Below are positions 21,064 through 29,784 of a stretch of DNA of 64,000 bases, piece after piece; within the stretch, counting starts at the first letter, position 1; each line of letters opens with the position of its first letter. The position numbers and the translations under genes were made by a program. The stretch lies in the NCBI RefSeq assembly GCF_022865125.1, contig NZ_CP094828.1:3961219-4025218 (forward strand). Direction: 5' to 3'. The notes below the pieces were generated by a model. That model saw only the letters and a program-made list of their open reading frames with translations. It had not been told where the DNA came from and searched no databases. This DNA is from Acuticoccus sp. I52.16.1. Its GTDB lineage: Bacteria; Pseudomonadota; Alphaproteobacteria; Rhizobiales; Amorphaceae.

Positions 21064-22260
21064 CTAGGTGCGGGCCAAGCGACCGGGGTTGAGAATCGCG
21101 TGCGGGTCGAATGCAGCGCGTAAGCGCTCACTTAACGCTTTAACATTTACTGCCGAGTTATGGAACGTGGACGTTCCCGTACGGATCTCGGCCGGTGCGC
21201 GGATCAGCGTCGCATGGCCTCCGCCCGCCTTGGCGACAGCGTCGCGCAGGAGGCTTGCCCCGGCGTCCCCCGTGGCTGGCGTCTCGACCCAGACGAGCCC
21301 GCCGGCCCAATCGAGCATGGCGCGGCTGCCGGGCGGCATCGCCGCGGCGATCCGCGGTCCCTCGGTCGGCGCCACGGAGATGCGCCACACCGCGCCCGCG
21401 GTGCCGACGAACGGGGTGACGTCGCGGATCGCGCGCCACAGCGCCTGCGAGGGCTCGCGCTCCACGGCGACGATCTCCTGCCCCGCGAAAAGGCGGCGCA
21501 ACGCCTCGGCGCGCGCGGCGACCGAGGGGCCGAAGCCCTCCAGCCGCAGCACCGTGTGGGGGACCGTCGCGCCGGGGATCGCCGCGCCCACGACGTCGGC
21601 CGCGAGGTGGGCCGCGCCGGAGACGTCCGCGGCCGAGCCCATCGCGCGGGACATCGCGTGGACCGCCGCCTCGACGGCGAGGCCGGGGAGGGCGACGGTC
21701 GTCTCGGTCTCGGGCCGCGGCAGGACCTTCACCGTCATCTCGGTGGCGATGGCGAGGGTGCCCCACGAGCCGCACAGCGCGCGGGCGAGGTCGTAGCCGG
21801 TGACGTTCTTGACCACCTTGCCGCCGGCCTTGAAGCTCTCGCCGCGGCCGGAGACCGCGTGCAGCCCCAGCATGTGGTCGCGCACCGCGCCTGCCGTCAG
21901 CCGCCGCGGGCCGGCGAAGTTGGTGCCGAACGCGCCGCCGAAGGTCGCAACGCCCCCGGCGCCCAGAAGCGGGACGAGGTCGGGCGGCTCGAAGGCCAGC
22001 ATCTGCCCGGCGGCGCTCAGAGTGTCGCCGATCTCGGCCATCGGTGTGCCGGGCTTCAGCGTGAGGATCAGTTCCTCCGGCTCGTAGCCGACGATGCCGG
22101 CGAGGCGCGACAGGTCCATCACGTAGCCGGTCTGCGTCGGCGGGGAGATGGCGCGCTTGGTGCCGCCGCCGATGATCTCCAGCGGCTCTGCGGTGGCGAC
22201 GGCGGAGGCGACGTAGTCCACCACGTCGGCCGCCGATTCGGGGGTCAGCACGTTGCTCAC
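21064..22260 (-). CDS. glcE: glycolate oxidase FAD-binding subunit GlcE
   Basis: A 398-residue FAD-binding (type 4) subunit of glycolate oxidase. The FAD-binding half has LEIIGGGTKRAI, LSRLAGIVGYEPEELILTLK and GTPMAEIGDTL, then GTNFAGPRRLTAGAVRDHML and GGKVVKNVTGYDL; the end is AAFDPHAILNPGRL. The start is GTG 22260, whose GTGA overlaps the stop of the preceding small gene, indicating translational coupling. The frame stays open further upstream, but that is the shadow of the upstream gene. Confidence 0.93.
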   Translation of the reverse strand: MSNVLTPESAADVVDYVASAVATAEPLEIIGGGTKRAISPPTQTGYVMDLSRLAGIVGYEPEELILTLKPGTPMAEIGDTLSAAGQMLAFEPPDLVPLLGAGGVATFGGAFGTNFAGPRRLTAGAVRDHMLGLHAVSGRGESFKAGGKVVKNVTGYDLARALCGSWGTLAIATEMTVKVLPRPETETTVALPGLAVEAAVHAMSRAMGSAADVSGAAHLAADVVGAAIPGATVPHTVLRLEGFGPSVAARAEALRRLFAGQEIVAVEREPSQALWRAIRDVTPFVGTAGAVWRISVAPTEGPRIAAAMPPGSRAMLDWAGGLVWVETPATGDAGASLLRDAVAKAGGGHATLIRAPAEIRTGTSTFHNSAVNVKALSERLRAAFDPHAILNPGRLART

Positions 22261-22757
22261 CGGGCGCTCGGCGCCGCGCCGCCGGAGGTGCCGGAGGGCG
22301 TATCGGTGGCGTCCCTCGCGGGCGTGTCCGTGATGCCGGCGGGTGCCTCGCCGGGCGTATCGTCGGACAGCGGCACGGTCGCCGCGTTGCAGGGGAAGGT
22401 GACGGTCAGGAGGTTGTGGAAGACGGCGGCGGTGGGCGTGTCGCCCGGCACGCCGCGCTCGATGGCGACGGCCATCATGTCCATCATCTCGACCAGCGTG
22501 ACCGGGCGGGGCAGGCAGTAGGGGTGTTTGTCGCCGTTGGCGTAGGCGGCGACGCTGTACCCCTCCACCAGGCCGGCCATGTAGGACAGGCAGCCGTAGT
22601 TTTCCGGCGGGCGCTGGCCATCGGCACCCGCCCGCGCGTCGCAGTTCTCTAGGAAGCGCGCGGCGACGCGGAAGGGGCTGGTGTCGCCCCGCGGCGCCTG
22701 TTGCGCGGCGACGGGGACGGCGGCGAGGAGGCTCGCCGCGACGATGAGGGAACGCAT
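22257..22757 (-). CDS. secreted Rap1a/Tai-like protein inside the glc operon
   Basis: A 166-residue exported protein. A signal peptide (MRSLIVAASLLAAVPVAAQ) is followed by a domain with the Rap1a/Tai pattern: ENCDARAG, NYGCLSYMAGLVEGYS, YCLPRPVTLVEMMDMMAVAI and TVTFPC, four conserved-position cysteines in a helical fold. The last 35 residues are Thr/Pro/Asp-rich. Family members were first known as immunity proteins against type VI peptidoglycan amidase effectors, but most are uncharacterised. Its ATG shares one base with the glcD stop and its stop overlaps the glcE start, so it is tightly coupled to both. Confidence 0.75.
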   Translation of the reverse strand: MRSLIVAASLLAAVPVAAQQAPRGDTSPFRVAARFLENCDARAGADGQRPPENYGCLSYMAGLVEGYSVAAYANGDKHPYCLPRPVTLVEMMDMMAVAIERGVPGDTPTAAVFHNLLTVTFPCNAATVPLSDDTPGEAPAGITDTPARDATDTPSGTSGGAAPSAR

Positions 22758-24253
22758 CAGAACCTCGGAATGTCCGGGAAGGGCAGCTTGCCGCGGTGGA
22801 CGTGCATGCGGCCGAGTTCGGCACAGCGGTGCAGCACCGGGAACACCTTGCCGGGATTGAGAAGGTGCTGCGGGTCGAACGCGCACTTCACGCGCTGCTG
22901 CTGTTTCAGGTCGTCTTCGGTGAACATCTCCGGCATCAGGTCGCGCTTCTCGACGCCGACGCCGTGCTCGCCCGTCAGGCATCCGCCCACCTCGACGCAC
23001 AGCTTCAGGATGTCGGCGCCGAACGCCTCGGCCCGGTCCAGCTCGCCCGGCTGGTTGGCGTCGAACAGGATGAGCGGGTGCAGGTTGCCGTCGCCGGCGT
23101 GGAAGACGTTGGCGACGCGCAGCCCGTGCTTCTCGGACAGCTCCGCCATACCCTTCAAGACGCGCGGCAGCTCGCGGCGCGGGATGGTCCCGTCCATGCA
23201 CATGTAGTCGGGCGAGATGCGGCCGACGGCGGGGAAGGCGGCCTTGCGCCCGGCCCAGAAGGTGGCGCGCTCCTCCTCCGTCTCGGACACGCGGCAGGAG
23301 GTGGCGCCATTCTCGCGGCACATCCCCTCGACGAGGTCGATCAGATGATCCACCTCGACTTTCGGTCCGTCCAGCTCGACGATCAGCAGCGCCTCGACGT
23401 CGAGCGGGTAGCCGGCGTGGACGAAGGCTTCGGCAGCGTGGATGGCGGGCTTGTCCATCATCTCCATGCCGCCGGGGATGATCCCGGCGCCGATGATCGC
23501 GGCCACCGCGCGCCCGGCGTCCTCCGCCTCGGGAAAGCCGACGAGCACCGCCCGCGCCGTCTCCGGTGAGCGCAGGATGCGCACGGTGATCTCCGTGACG
23601 ACGCCGAGCAGCCCCTCGGACCCGGTCATGAAGGCGAGCCAGTCGTACCCTTCCGCGTCGAGGTGCTTGCCGCCGAAGCGCATCACCTCGCCCTCGATGG
23701 TGACGATCTCGAGCCCCAGGACGTTGTTGGTGGTGAGGCCGTATTTGAGGCTGTGCACGCCGCCGGAGTTCTCGGCGATGTTGCCGCCGATGGAGCAGGC
23801 GATCTGCGAGGACGGGTCCGGCGCGTAGTAGAACCCCTCGTGCGAGACCGCGTTGGTGATGGCGAGGTTGGTCACGCCCGGCTGAACGGTGGCGCAGCGG
23901 TTGGCGAAGTCGATGTCGAGGATGCGGTTGAAGCGCATCATCGAGATCAGCACCGCGTCCGCCAGCGGCAGCGCGCCGCCCGAGAGGGAGGTGCCGGCGC
24001 CGCGCGGGACGACGCGGATTCCCGTCTCGTGGCAATATTTCAGGACGGCGGCGACCTGTTCCACCGTTTCGGGCAACACAACCACGAATGGCATCTGGCG
24101 ATAGGCGGTGAGCGCGTCGCTCTCGTAAGTGCGCATGCCGGTTTCATCGTCGACCGTGCCCTCTCCCGGTACGATTTCGCGCAGCTTCGCAACGATTTCG
24201 CCCCGTCGCGCCATGATCTGAGCGTCGACGGCCGGCATTCTCAGCCCGGACAT
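22757..24253 (-). CDS. glcD: glycolate oxidase subunit GlcD
   Basis: The 498-residue catalytic FAD subunit of glycolate oxidase (FAD-linked oxidase with C-terminal domain). The FAD-binding core contains VVPRGAGTSLSGGALPL, ATVQPGVTN, SIGGNIAENSGGVHSLKYG and GSEGLLGVVTEITV; the C-terminal domain has NVFHAGDGNLHPLI, GGCLTGEHGVGVEKRDLM and the end DPQHLLNPGKVFP. I chose ATG 24253 because the conserved N-terminus begins a few residues later and GGGGGGAAAG precedes it. It is the first gene of the minus-strand glc cluster and divergent from the methyltransferase gene. Confidence 0.95.
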   Translation of the reverse strand: MSGLRMPAVDAQIMARRGEIVAKLREIVPGEGTVDDETGMRTYESDALTAYRQMPFVVVLPETVEQVAAVLKYCHETGIRVVPRGAGTSLSGGALPLADAVLISMMRFNRILDIDFANRCATVQPGVTNLAITNAVSHEGFYYAPDPSSQIACSIGGNIAENSGGVHSLKYGLTTNNVLGLEIVTIEGEVMRFGGKHLDAEGYDWLAFMTGSEGLLGVVTEITVRILRSPETARAVLVGFPEAEDAGRAVAAIIGAGIIPGGMEMMDKPAIHAAEAFVHAGYPLDVEALLIVELDGPKVEVDHLIDLVEGMCRENGATSCRVSETEEERATFWAGRKAAFPAVGRISPDYMCMDGTIPRRELPRVLKGMAELSEKHGLRVANVFHAGDGNLHPLILFDANQPGELDRAEAFGADILKLCVEVGGCLTGEHGVGVEKRDLMPEMFTEDDLKQQQRVKCAFDPQHLLNPGKVFPVLHRCAELGRMHVHRGKLPFPDIPRF

Positions 24254-24405
24254 ATCTTTCCCCCCGCAGCCTGCAAGCTGCCGCCCTCGGCCATCGATTG
24301 CAACCGCATCTTGGCGCGTATGACGCACGACATAGCGGCCAAAACCTTGAAATTGTCGAGAACATGATATCCTAAAAGGAGCATAATCCACTTCGAAGGA
24401 ATGGC

Positions 24406-25419
24406 ATGGGCGTTCTCACGCAGGCAGACGAAATTTCGCAAATCGCATTCGGCTACATGGGATCGAAGGCGCTGTTCGCGGCGCTGGAGTCGAACGTGTT
24501 CACTCTCCTTTCGAACGGTCCCCGGACGGCGGAGGAGGTGGCGGGCGACACCGCCCTCGAACCCGACCGTGCCGAGATGCTGCTGACGGCTTTGGCGGGG
24601 CTCGGCCTCGTCACGGTCGAGGACGGCAAATTCGCGAACTCGCCGGCGGCCGACGCCTTCCTGGTGAAGGGCGCGAAGTACGACTTCTCCGACTATCTGC
24701 GGCTGCAGGTCGGCAAGCAGATGTATCCGCTAATCGACCAGATCGAGGCGGCGCTCGAGAACCGGCTGCCCGATGATGCCACCGCATCCTACGCCGACTG
24801 GTTCTCCGATCCCGAGCAGGCCCGGCTCTACTCCGAGAGCCAGCATGCCGGCTCGCTCGGTCCCGCGCGCCAGCTCGCCCGCAAGACCGACCTGTCCGAC
24901 GCCAGGACCCTGCTCGACGTCGGCGGCGGCACGGGCGCCTTCGCGATCACCCTGTGCAAGGCCAACGTCAACCTGACGGCGACCGTGGTCGACTATCCGA
25001 ATGTCGCCGCGCTCGGCAAGGAATACGTCGAGGAGGCGGACCTTTCGGACCGGATCACCTACGTCGCCGGTGATGGGCGCGAGGACATCTGGCCGAAGAA
25101 CCAGGACGTGGTGCTCATGTCCTACCTCTTCTCGGGCGTGCCGGGCGAGGCGCACGAGGGCCTCATCTCCCGCGCCTACGATCACCTCGCCCCCGGCGGC
25201 CGGCTGATGGTGCACGACTTCATCGTCGACGCGGACCGCACGGGTCCGAAGCTCGCCGCGCTCTGGCAGCTTCAGCACACGGCGTTCACGCCCGAGGCGC
25301 GTTCGCTGGACGCGGGCTGGCTCGCCGAGGCGATGAGCAAGGCCGGCTTCCACGAGGTGGAGGTCCGCACCATGATCCCCGAGATGACCATGCTGGCGAG
25401 CGGTCACCGTCCGAAGTAA
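24406..25419 (+). CDS. SAM-dependent O-methyltransferase-like protein
   Basis: A 337-residue class I methyltransferase of the O-methyltransferase (acetylserotonin/CrtF-like) type. It has an N-terminal winged-helix dimerisation domain (LFAALESNVFTLLSNGPRTA, AEMLLTALAGLGLVTVEDGK) and the SAM-binding motif LLDVGGGTGAFAI at residues about 167-179, followed by DYPNVAALGKEYV and a GGRLMVHDFIVD strand. The substrate is unknown. ATG 24406 has AAGGA five bases upstream. It is divergent from glcD; TTGAAA (24347) and TATCCT (24368), 15 bp apart, are weak promoter candidates. A GC-rich hairpin (25431-25456) follows the gene. Confidence 0.82.
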   Translation: MGVLTQADEISQIAFGYMGSKALFAALESNVFTLLSNGPRTAEEVAGDTALEPDRAEMLLTALAGLGLVTVEDGKFANSPAADAFLVKGAKYDFSDYLRLQVGKQMYPLIDQIEAALENRLPDDATASYADWFSDPEQARLYSESQHAGSLGPARQLARKTDLSDARTLLDVGGGTGAFAITLCKANVNLTATVVDYPNVAALGKEYVEEADLSDRITYVAGDGREDIWPKNQDVVLMSYLFSGVPGEAHEGLISRAYDHLAPGGRLMVHDFIVDADRTGPKLAALWQLQHTAFTPEARSLDAGWLAEAMSKAGFHEVEVRTMIPEMTMLASGHRPK

Positions 25420-25629
25420 CGCACGCCGCGCCCCGGCCACCCACGGGTCGCCGGGGCCCTATGGTTTCGCTCCGGCCCCCCGCGCGCGACGTGGCGCGAG
25501 CGGCGTGCCCCCGGTCCGACCCCGTCGCCGGCCGGGCCGGCGCCGCCGGCCATAGGCTGCGTGAATGGTCGACGCCGGGAGCGCGTCGGCTTGCTTGCGG
25601 TATCTGGCCGCAGGGGATAATCGGGCGGC

Positions 25630-26838
25630 ATGCAAGCCAATGATCGTCTGGCGCGGCGCAATGCGCTCGTGCTGGCGCTCGCCCAGGCGATGGGCGGAGC
25701 GCTGACCTCCATCACCATTTCCCTCGGCGGTCTCGTCGGCGTGTCGCTGCTGGGCGCCACGACGCAGATCGCGACGCTGGCGGTCTCCATGATGATCGTC
25801 GGCACCGCCTGCGGCACCATCCCGGCGGCGATGCTGATGGGGCGGATCGGCCGTCGCGCCGGCTTCATGGTCGGCGCGCTGATCTCCTCGGCGGGGGGCT
25901 TCGTCGCCTTCGCCGCGATCATGAACGACAGCTTCCCGCTCTACTGCGTCGGCACCTTCGTCGGCGGCTTCTCGTTCGCGTTCGTGCAGCAGTACCGGTT
26001 CGCCGCCGCCGACGGGGCGAGCGATCGGTTCAAGCCGCGGGCGATCTCGTTCGTCCTGGCGGGCGGGTTGCTCGCCGGCATCATCGGCCCGCAGACGGTG
26101 ATCGCGACGCGCGACCTCTTCGCCCCCACCGCGTTCGCCGGCGCCTACCTGGCCCAGGGGCTGCTGGCGATCGTCAGCCTCGGCCTGCTCGCCTTCTACC
26201 GCGGGCCGGTGCAGGCGCCGCGCTCGGTCCAGGCGGCGGCCGGCCGGCCGATGCGCCAGATCCTCGCCGAGCCGCGCGTGCAGCTGGCGATCCTCGTCGC
26301 CCTCGTCTCCTACGGCGTCATGAGCCTCATGATGACCGCCGCGCCGCTCGCCATGCTCGCCTGCGGGTTCGACACCGACGCCGCGGCCACCGGCATCCAG
26401 TGGCACGTGATCGCGATGTTCGCGCCGAGCTTCTTCACCGGCAGCCTGATCGCCCGCTTCGGGGCCGAGCCGATCGCGACCATCGGCCTCGTCCTGCTCG
26501 CCTTTGCCGGTGGCACGGCCTTGCTGGGGATCGACCTCGGCAACTTCTACGTGGCGTTGATCCTCCTGGGCCTCGGCTGGAACTTCGGCTTCATCGGCGG
26601 CACGGCGATGCTGACCCAGGCGCAGCGTCCCGAGGAGCGCGCCCGCACCCAGGCGGCGAACGACTTCATCGTCTTCGGCATGGTCGCCGTCGCCTCGCTG
26701 TCGTCGGGCGCCTTGTTCCAGACGGCGGGGTGGGCGCCGATCAACTGGGTCCTCCTCGGCCTGGTCGCTTGCCCTCTGATTGTATTGGGGATCGGCGCGG
26801 CCCTCTCCCAAAGTCGCCGCTCCGATAAGCTTGCCTGA
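25630..26838 (+). CDS. MFS transporter
   Basis: A 402-residue major facilitator with about 12 hydrophobic helices. The motif A-like loop between helices 2 and 3 reads MLMGRIGRRAGFMVG, and a long cytoplasmic loop (PRSVQAAAGRPMRQILAEPR) separates the two halves. The substrate cannot be predicted; there is no linked regulator or enzyme. The start at ATG 25630 is placed just before the first helix. The gene is isolated, 210 bp after the methyltransferase and 80 bp before hppA. Confidence 0.88.
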   Translation: MQANDRLARRNALVLALAQAMGGALTSITISLGGLVGVSLLGATTQIATLAVSMMIVGTACGTIPAAMLMGRIGRRAGFMVGALISSAGGFVAFAAIMNDSFPLYCVGTFVGGFSFAFVQQYRFAAADGASDRFKPRAISFVLAGGLLAGIIGPQTVIATRDLFAPTAFAGAYLAQGLLAIVSLGLLAFYRGPVQAPRSVQAAAGRPMRQILAEPRVQLAILVALVSYGVMSLMMTAAPLAMLACGFDTDAAATGIQWHVIAMFAPSFFTGSLIARFGAEPIATIGLVLLAFAGGTALLGIDLGNFYVALILLGLGWNFGFIGGTAMLTQAQRPEERARTQAANDFIVFGMVAVASLSSGALFQTAGWAPINWVLLGLVACPLIVLGIGAALSQSRRSDKLA

Positions 26839-26880
26839 TGGGCTGACGAACGCTTTACTCCGGCGGCAATGAAAAGAGAT

Positions 26881-26902
26881 GCGGCCCCCGACGAGGGGCC
26901 GC
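26881..26902. promoter_or_regulatory. GC hairpin in the hppA leader
   Basis: Eight-base arms GCGGCCCC and GGGGCCGC around a six-base loop end 10 bases before the GGAGG of hppA. Read on the plus strand no U-run follows, so it is not a normal terminator of the MFS gene. Read on the minus strand the stem is followed by a T-rich tail (CTCTTTTC), a terminator-like shape. It could influence hppA translation or block antisense transcription. Confidence 0.45.
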
Positions 26903-26918
26903 GCGCTGGAGGATTTGA

Positions 26919-29141
26919 ATGAACCCGATCTTGATCGTCATCGCGTGCGGGCTCGTCTCGCTGCTCTATGGTGCATGGGCCATCCGAAGTGTGCTCGCCG
27001 CGCCTGCCGGCACGCCGCGGATGCAGGAGATCGCAGGCGCCATCCAGGAGGGCGCCTCGGCCTACCTCGCCCGCCAGTACTTCACGATCGCGGTCGTGGG
27101 TGTGGTCATCTTCGCCATCGTCTTCTGGCTTCTGGGCGCGCTCGTCGCGGTGGGCTTCACCATCGGCGCGGTGCTGTCGGGGCTCGCCGGTTACATCGGC
27201 ATGCTCGTCTCGGTGCGGGCCAACGTGCGCACGGCGCACGCCGCCTCGGTCTCGTTGCAGGGCGGGCTCGACATCGCGTTCAAGTCCGGCGCCGTGACCG
27301 GGCTGCTGGTGGCCGGGCTCGCGCTCCTGGGCGTCGCGGTCTACTTCTTCGTGCTGACCGCGGTGATGGGGATCGACCCGACCTCGCGCACCGTGGTGGA
27401 CGCGCTGGTGGCGCTCGGCTTCGGCGCCTCGCTGATCTCGATCTTCGCGCGCCTGGGCGGCGGCATCTTCACCAAGGGTGCCGATGTCGGCGGCGATCTC
27501 GTCGGCAAGGTCGAGGCGGGGATCCCGGAGGACGACCCGCGCAACCCCGCCACCATTGCCGACAACGTGGGCGACAACGTGGGCGACTGCGCCGGCATGG
27601 CGGCCGACCTCTTCGAGACGTACGCGGTGACCATCGTGGCGACGATGGTGCTGGCCGCGATCTACTTCGCCGGCACCGAGTTCCTGTCGGCGACGATGCT
27701 GTACCCGCTCGCCATCGGCGGCGCCTGCGTCCTGACCTCGATCGCCGGCACCTTCTTCGTCAAGCTCGGCGGCGGCACCAACATCATGGGCGCCCTCTAC
27801 AAGGGCTTCATCGTGACGGCGGTGCTGTCGCTGATCATCCTGCTGCCGGTGACCTACCTGGTGTTCGGCTCGCTGAACGCCGAGATCACCATCGGCGCCG
27901 TGGCCGATGCGGCCGCCACCGCCGCGGGGACCGAGGGGGCGGAGGGCGTCGCCGCCGTCGCCGCCACCGGCGCGCTCACCTTCACCCCGCTCGACCTCTA
28001 CCTCTGCGGCGTGGCGGGTCTCGTCATCACCGGTCTCATCGTGTGGATCACCGAGTATTACACCGGCGTCGGCTATCGCCCGGTGCGGTCGATCTCCCAG
28101 GCGTCGGTCACCGGGCACGGCACCAACGTCATCCAGGGTCTGGCGATCTCGCTGGAGGCGACGGCGCTTCCGGCCCTCGTGATCATCGCCGGTATCATCT
28201 TTACTTATTCCATGGCGGGCCTCTTCGGCATCGCGATCGCGGTGTCCACCATGCTCGCGCTTGCCGGTATGGTTGTGGCGCTCGACGCGTTCGGGCCGGT
28301 GACGGACAATGCCGGCGGCATCGCCGAGATGGCCGACCTGCCGGAGGACGTGCGCGCCACCACCGACGCGCTGGACGCCGTCGGCAACACCACCAAGGCG
28401 GTGACGAAGGGGTACGCCATCGGTTCGGCGGGCCTGGGCGCCCTGGTGCTCTTCGCGGCCTATACCGAGGACCTGAAGTACTTCATCGCCCACTCGGACC
28501 AGTACCCCTATTTCCAGGGCGTCACGTCCGAGACGCTGAACTTCTCGCTCGCCAACCCCTACGTGGTGGTCGGGCTGTTCTTCGGCGGGCTGCTGCCGTT
28601 CCTCTTCGGTGGCATCGCGATGACCGCCGTCGGCCGCGCGGCGGGCGCGGTGGTGGACGAGGTGCGCCGCCAGTTCCGCGAGAAGCCGGGCATCATGGAA
28701 GGCAAGGACCGGCCCGACTATGGCCGCGCCGTGGACATGCTCACCAAGGCGGCGATCCGCGAGATGATCGTCCCCTCGCTGCTCCCGGTGCTGTCGCCCA
28801 TCGTGGTGTTCTTCGTCATCAACGCGATCGCCGGCAAGGGCGAGGCCTTCGCGGCGACGGGCGCGATGCTGCTCGGCGTGATCGTGACGGGGCTCTTCGT
28901 GGCGATCTCGATGACCGCCGGCGGCGGCGCCTGGGACAACGCCAAGAAGTCGTTCGAGGACGGCTTCGTCGACCGGGACGGGGTGAAACACCTCAAGGGC
29001 TCGGAGGCGCACAAGGCCTCCGTCACGGGTGACACCGTGGGCGACCCCTACAAGGACACGGCCGGGCCCGCGGTGAACCCGATGATCAAGATCACCAACA
29101 TCGTCGCGCTGCTGCTGCTGGCGGTGCTGGCGCACCAGTAG
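26919..29141 (+). CDS. hppA: membrane-bound proton-translocating pyrophosphatase
   Basis: A 740-residue inner-membrane pump that couples PPi hydrolysis to proton export, with about 16 membrane helices. The substrate loop contains [20 protein letters not shown] and [19 protein letters not shown] with the Mg-PPi binding aspartates; a second acidic cluster is [16 protein letters not shown] and a third [20 protein letters not shown]. At about residue 489 the sequence is GNTTKA; Lys there, instead of Ala, marks the potassium-independent class. GGAGG stands 7 bases before ATG. The gene is flanked by hairpins at 26881 and 29230. Confidence 0.97.
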   Translation: MNPILIVIACGLVSLLYGAWAIRSVLAAPAGTPRMQEIAGAIQEGASAYLARQYFTIAVVGVVIFAIVFWLLGALVAVGFTIGAVLSGLAGYIGMLVSVRANVRTAHAASVSLQGGLDIAFKSGAVTGLLVAGLALLGVAVYFFVLTAVMGIDPTSRTVVDALVALGFGASLISIFARLGGGIFTKGADVGGDLVGKVEAGIPEDDPRNPATIADNVGDNVGDCAGMAADLFETYAVTIVATMVLAAIYFAGTEFLSATMLYPLAIGGACVLTSIAGTFFVKLGGGTNIMGALYKGFIVTAVLSLIILLPVTYLVFGSLNAEITIGAVADAAATAAGTEGAEGVAAVAATGALTFTPLDLYLCGVAGLVITGLIVWITEYYTGVGYRPVRSISQASVTGHGTNVIQGLAISLEATALPALVIIAGIIFTYSMAGLFGIAIAVSTMLALAGMVVALDAFGPVTDNAGGIAEMADLPEDVRATTDALDAVGNTTKAVTKGYAIGSAGLGALVLFAAYTEDLKYFIAHSDQYPYFQGVTSETLNFSLANPYVVVGLFFGGLLPFLFGGIAMTAVGRAAGAVVDEVRRQFREKPGIMEGKDRPDYGRAVDMLTKAAIREMIVPSLLPVLSPIVVFFVINAIAGKGEAFAATGAMLLGVIVTGLFVAISMTAGGGAWDNAKKSFEDGFVDRDGVKHLKGSEAHKASVTGDTVGDPYKDTAGPAVNPMIKITNIVALLLLAVLAHQ

Positions 29142-29229
29142 GCCGCGCTCGCTCGCGCACGACCGGGCCGCGCGCCGCGTGGCGTCGCGGCTGCGGCGCC
29201 ATCGCCGCAGCCGGCGGCTCAAAAAAAGA

Positions 29230-29263
29230 GGGCCGCGCACTCGCCGTGCGCGGCCCTTCCTTC
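29230..29263. terminator. intrinsic terminator after hppA, likely bidirectional
   Basis: A perfect 11-bp stem (GGGCCGCGCAC with GTGCGCGGCCC) and a five-base loop. It is preceded by AAAAAAAGA and followed by TTCCTT, so it can work for hppA on the plus strand and for the minus-strand gene ending at 29316. Confidence 0.82.
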
Positions 29264-29315
29264 ATCCCGGGTGCCGGCCGCCGCGTGCCGCGGCCGGACT
29301 CGCCTCGGCGGGGCG

Positions 29316-29669
29316 TCAGTTGAGCTGGATCGTCAGCCCGTCGCCGGCATCGTTGCGATCGCGGTGGCGCGCATTGCGGGCCTGCTGATCGTCGATCTGG
29401 TCTTCCTTGGCGTCGTAGCGATCCTCGACGTCCTCGGCGGCGCGGTAGTTGCCCTTGGACCGCAGGTAGTCGGCGCGGCGATCGCCCTCGGCCTCGACCT
29501 GGTCCTCGCGCTGCTGGAGCGCGTCGTTGCGGCGGTCGTAGCGGGCGTCGTCCTGGCGCACGCGGTCGTTGTCGCCGAACTCGATACTGACCTGAGCGGT
29601 CGCGGGAGCCACCGCCATACCGGTGCCCATCGTCGCGGCGAGAAGCGCCGCCATCATAGCCTTGGTCAT
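29316..29669 (-). CDS. small exported charged protein, unknown function
   Basis: A 117-residue protein with a signal peptide (MMAALLAATMGTGMAVAPATA) and a highly charged mature part with heptad-like Asp/Arg/Glu/Gln runs (DDARYDRRNDALQQREDQVE, DYLRSKGNYRAAEDVEDRYD), likely a single long helix or coiled coil. No cysteines and no family I recognise. ATG 29669 was chosen because GGAGAGAG precedes it. It is probably periplasmic. It shares the bidirectional terminator with hppA and stands 115 bp upstream-free of the exporter gene. Confidence 0.72.
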   Translation of the reverse strand: MTKAMMAALLAATMGTGMAVAPATAQVSIEFGDNDRVRQDDARYDRRNDALQQREDQVEAEGDRRADYLRSKGNYRAAEDVEDRYDAKEDQIDDQQARNARHRDRNDAGDGLTIQLN

Positions 29670-29784
29670 GACTCTCTCCACAAATTCACTGCGGCGGCCG
29701 CGGGCCCTGGGCTCGCGCCGCCTTCGGTTGTGGTAACGAAGGCCTCGGCATCATCGTTCCGGACAAAAATCCTGCCCGGCGGCC

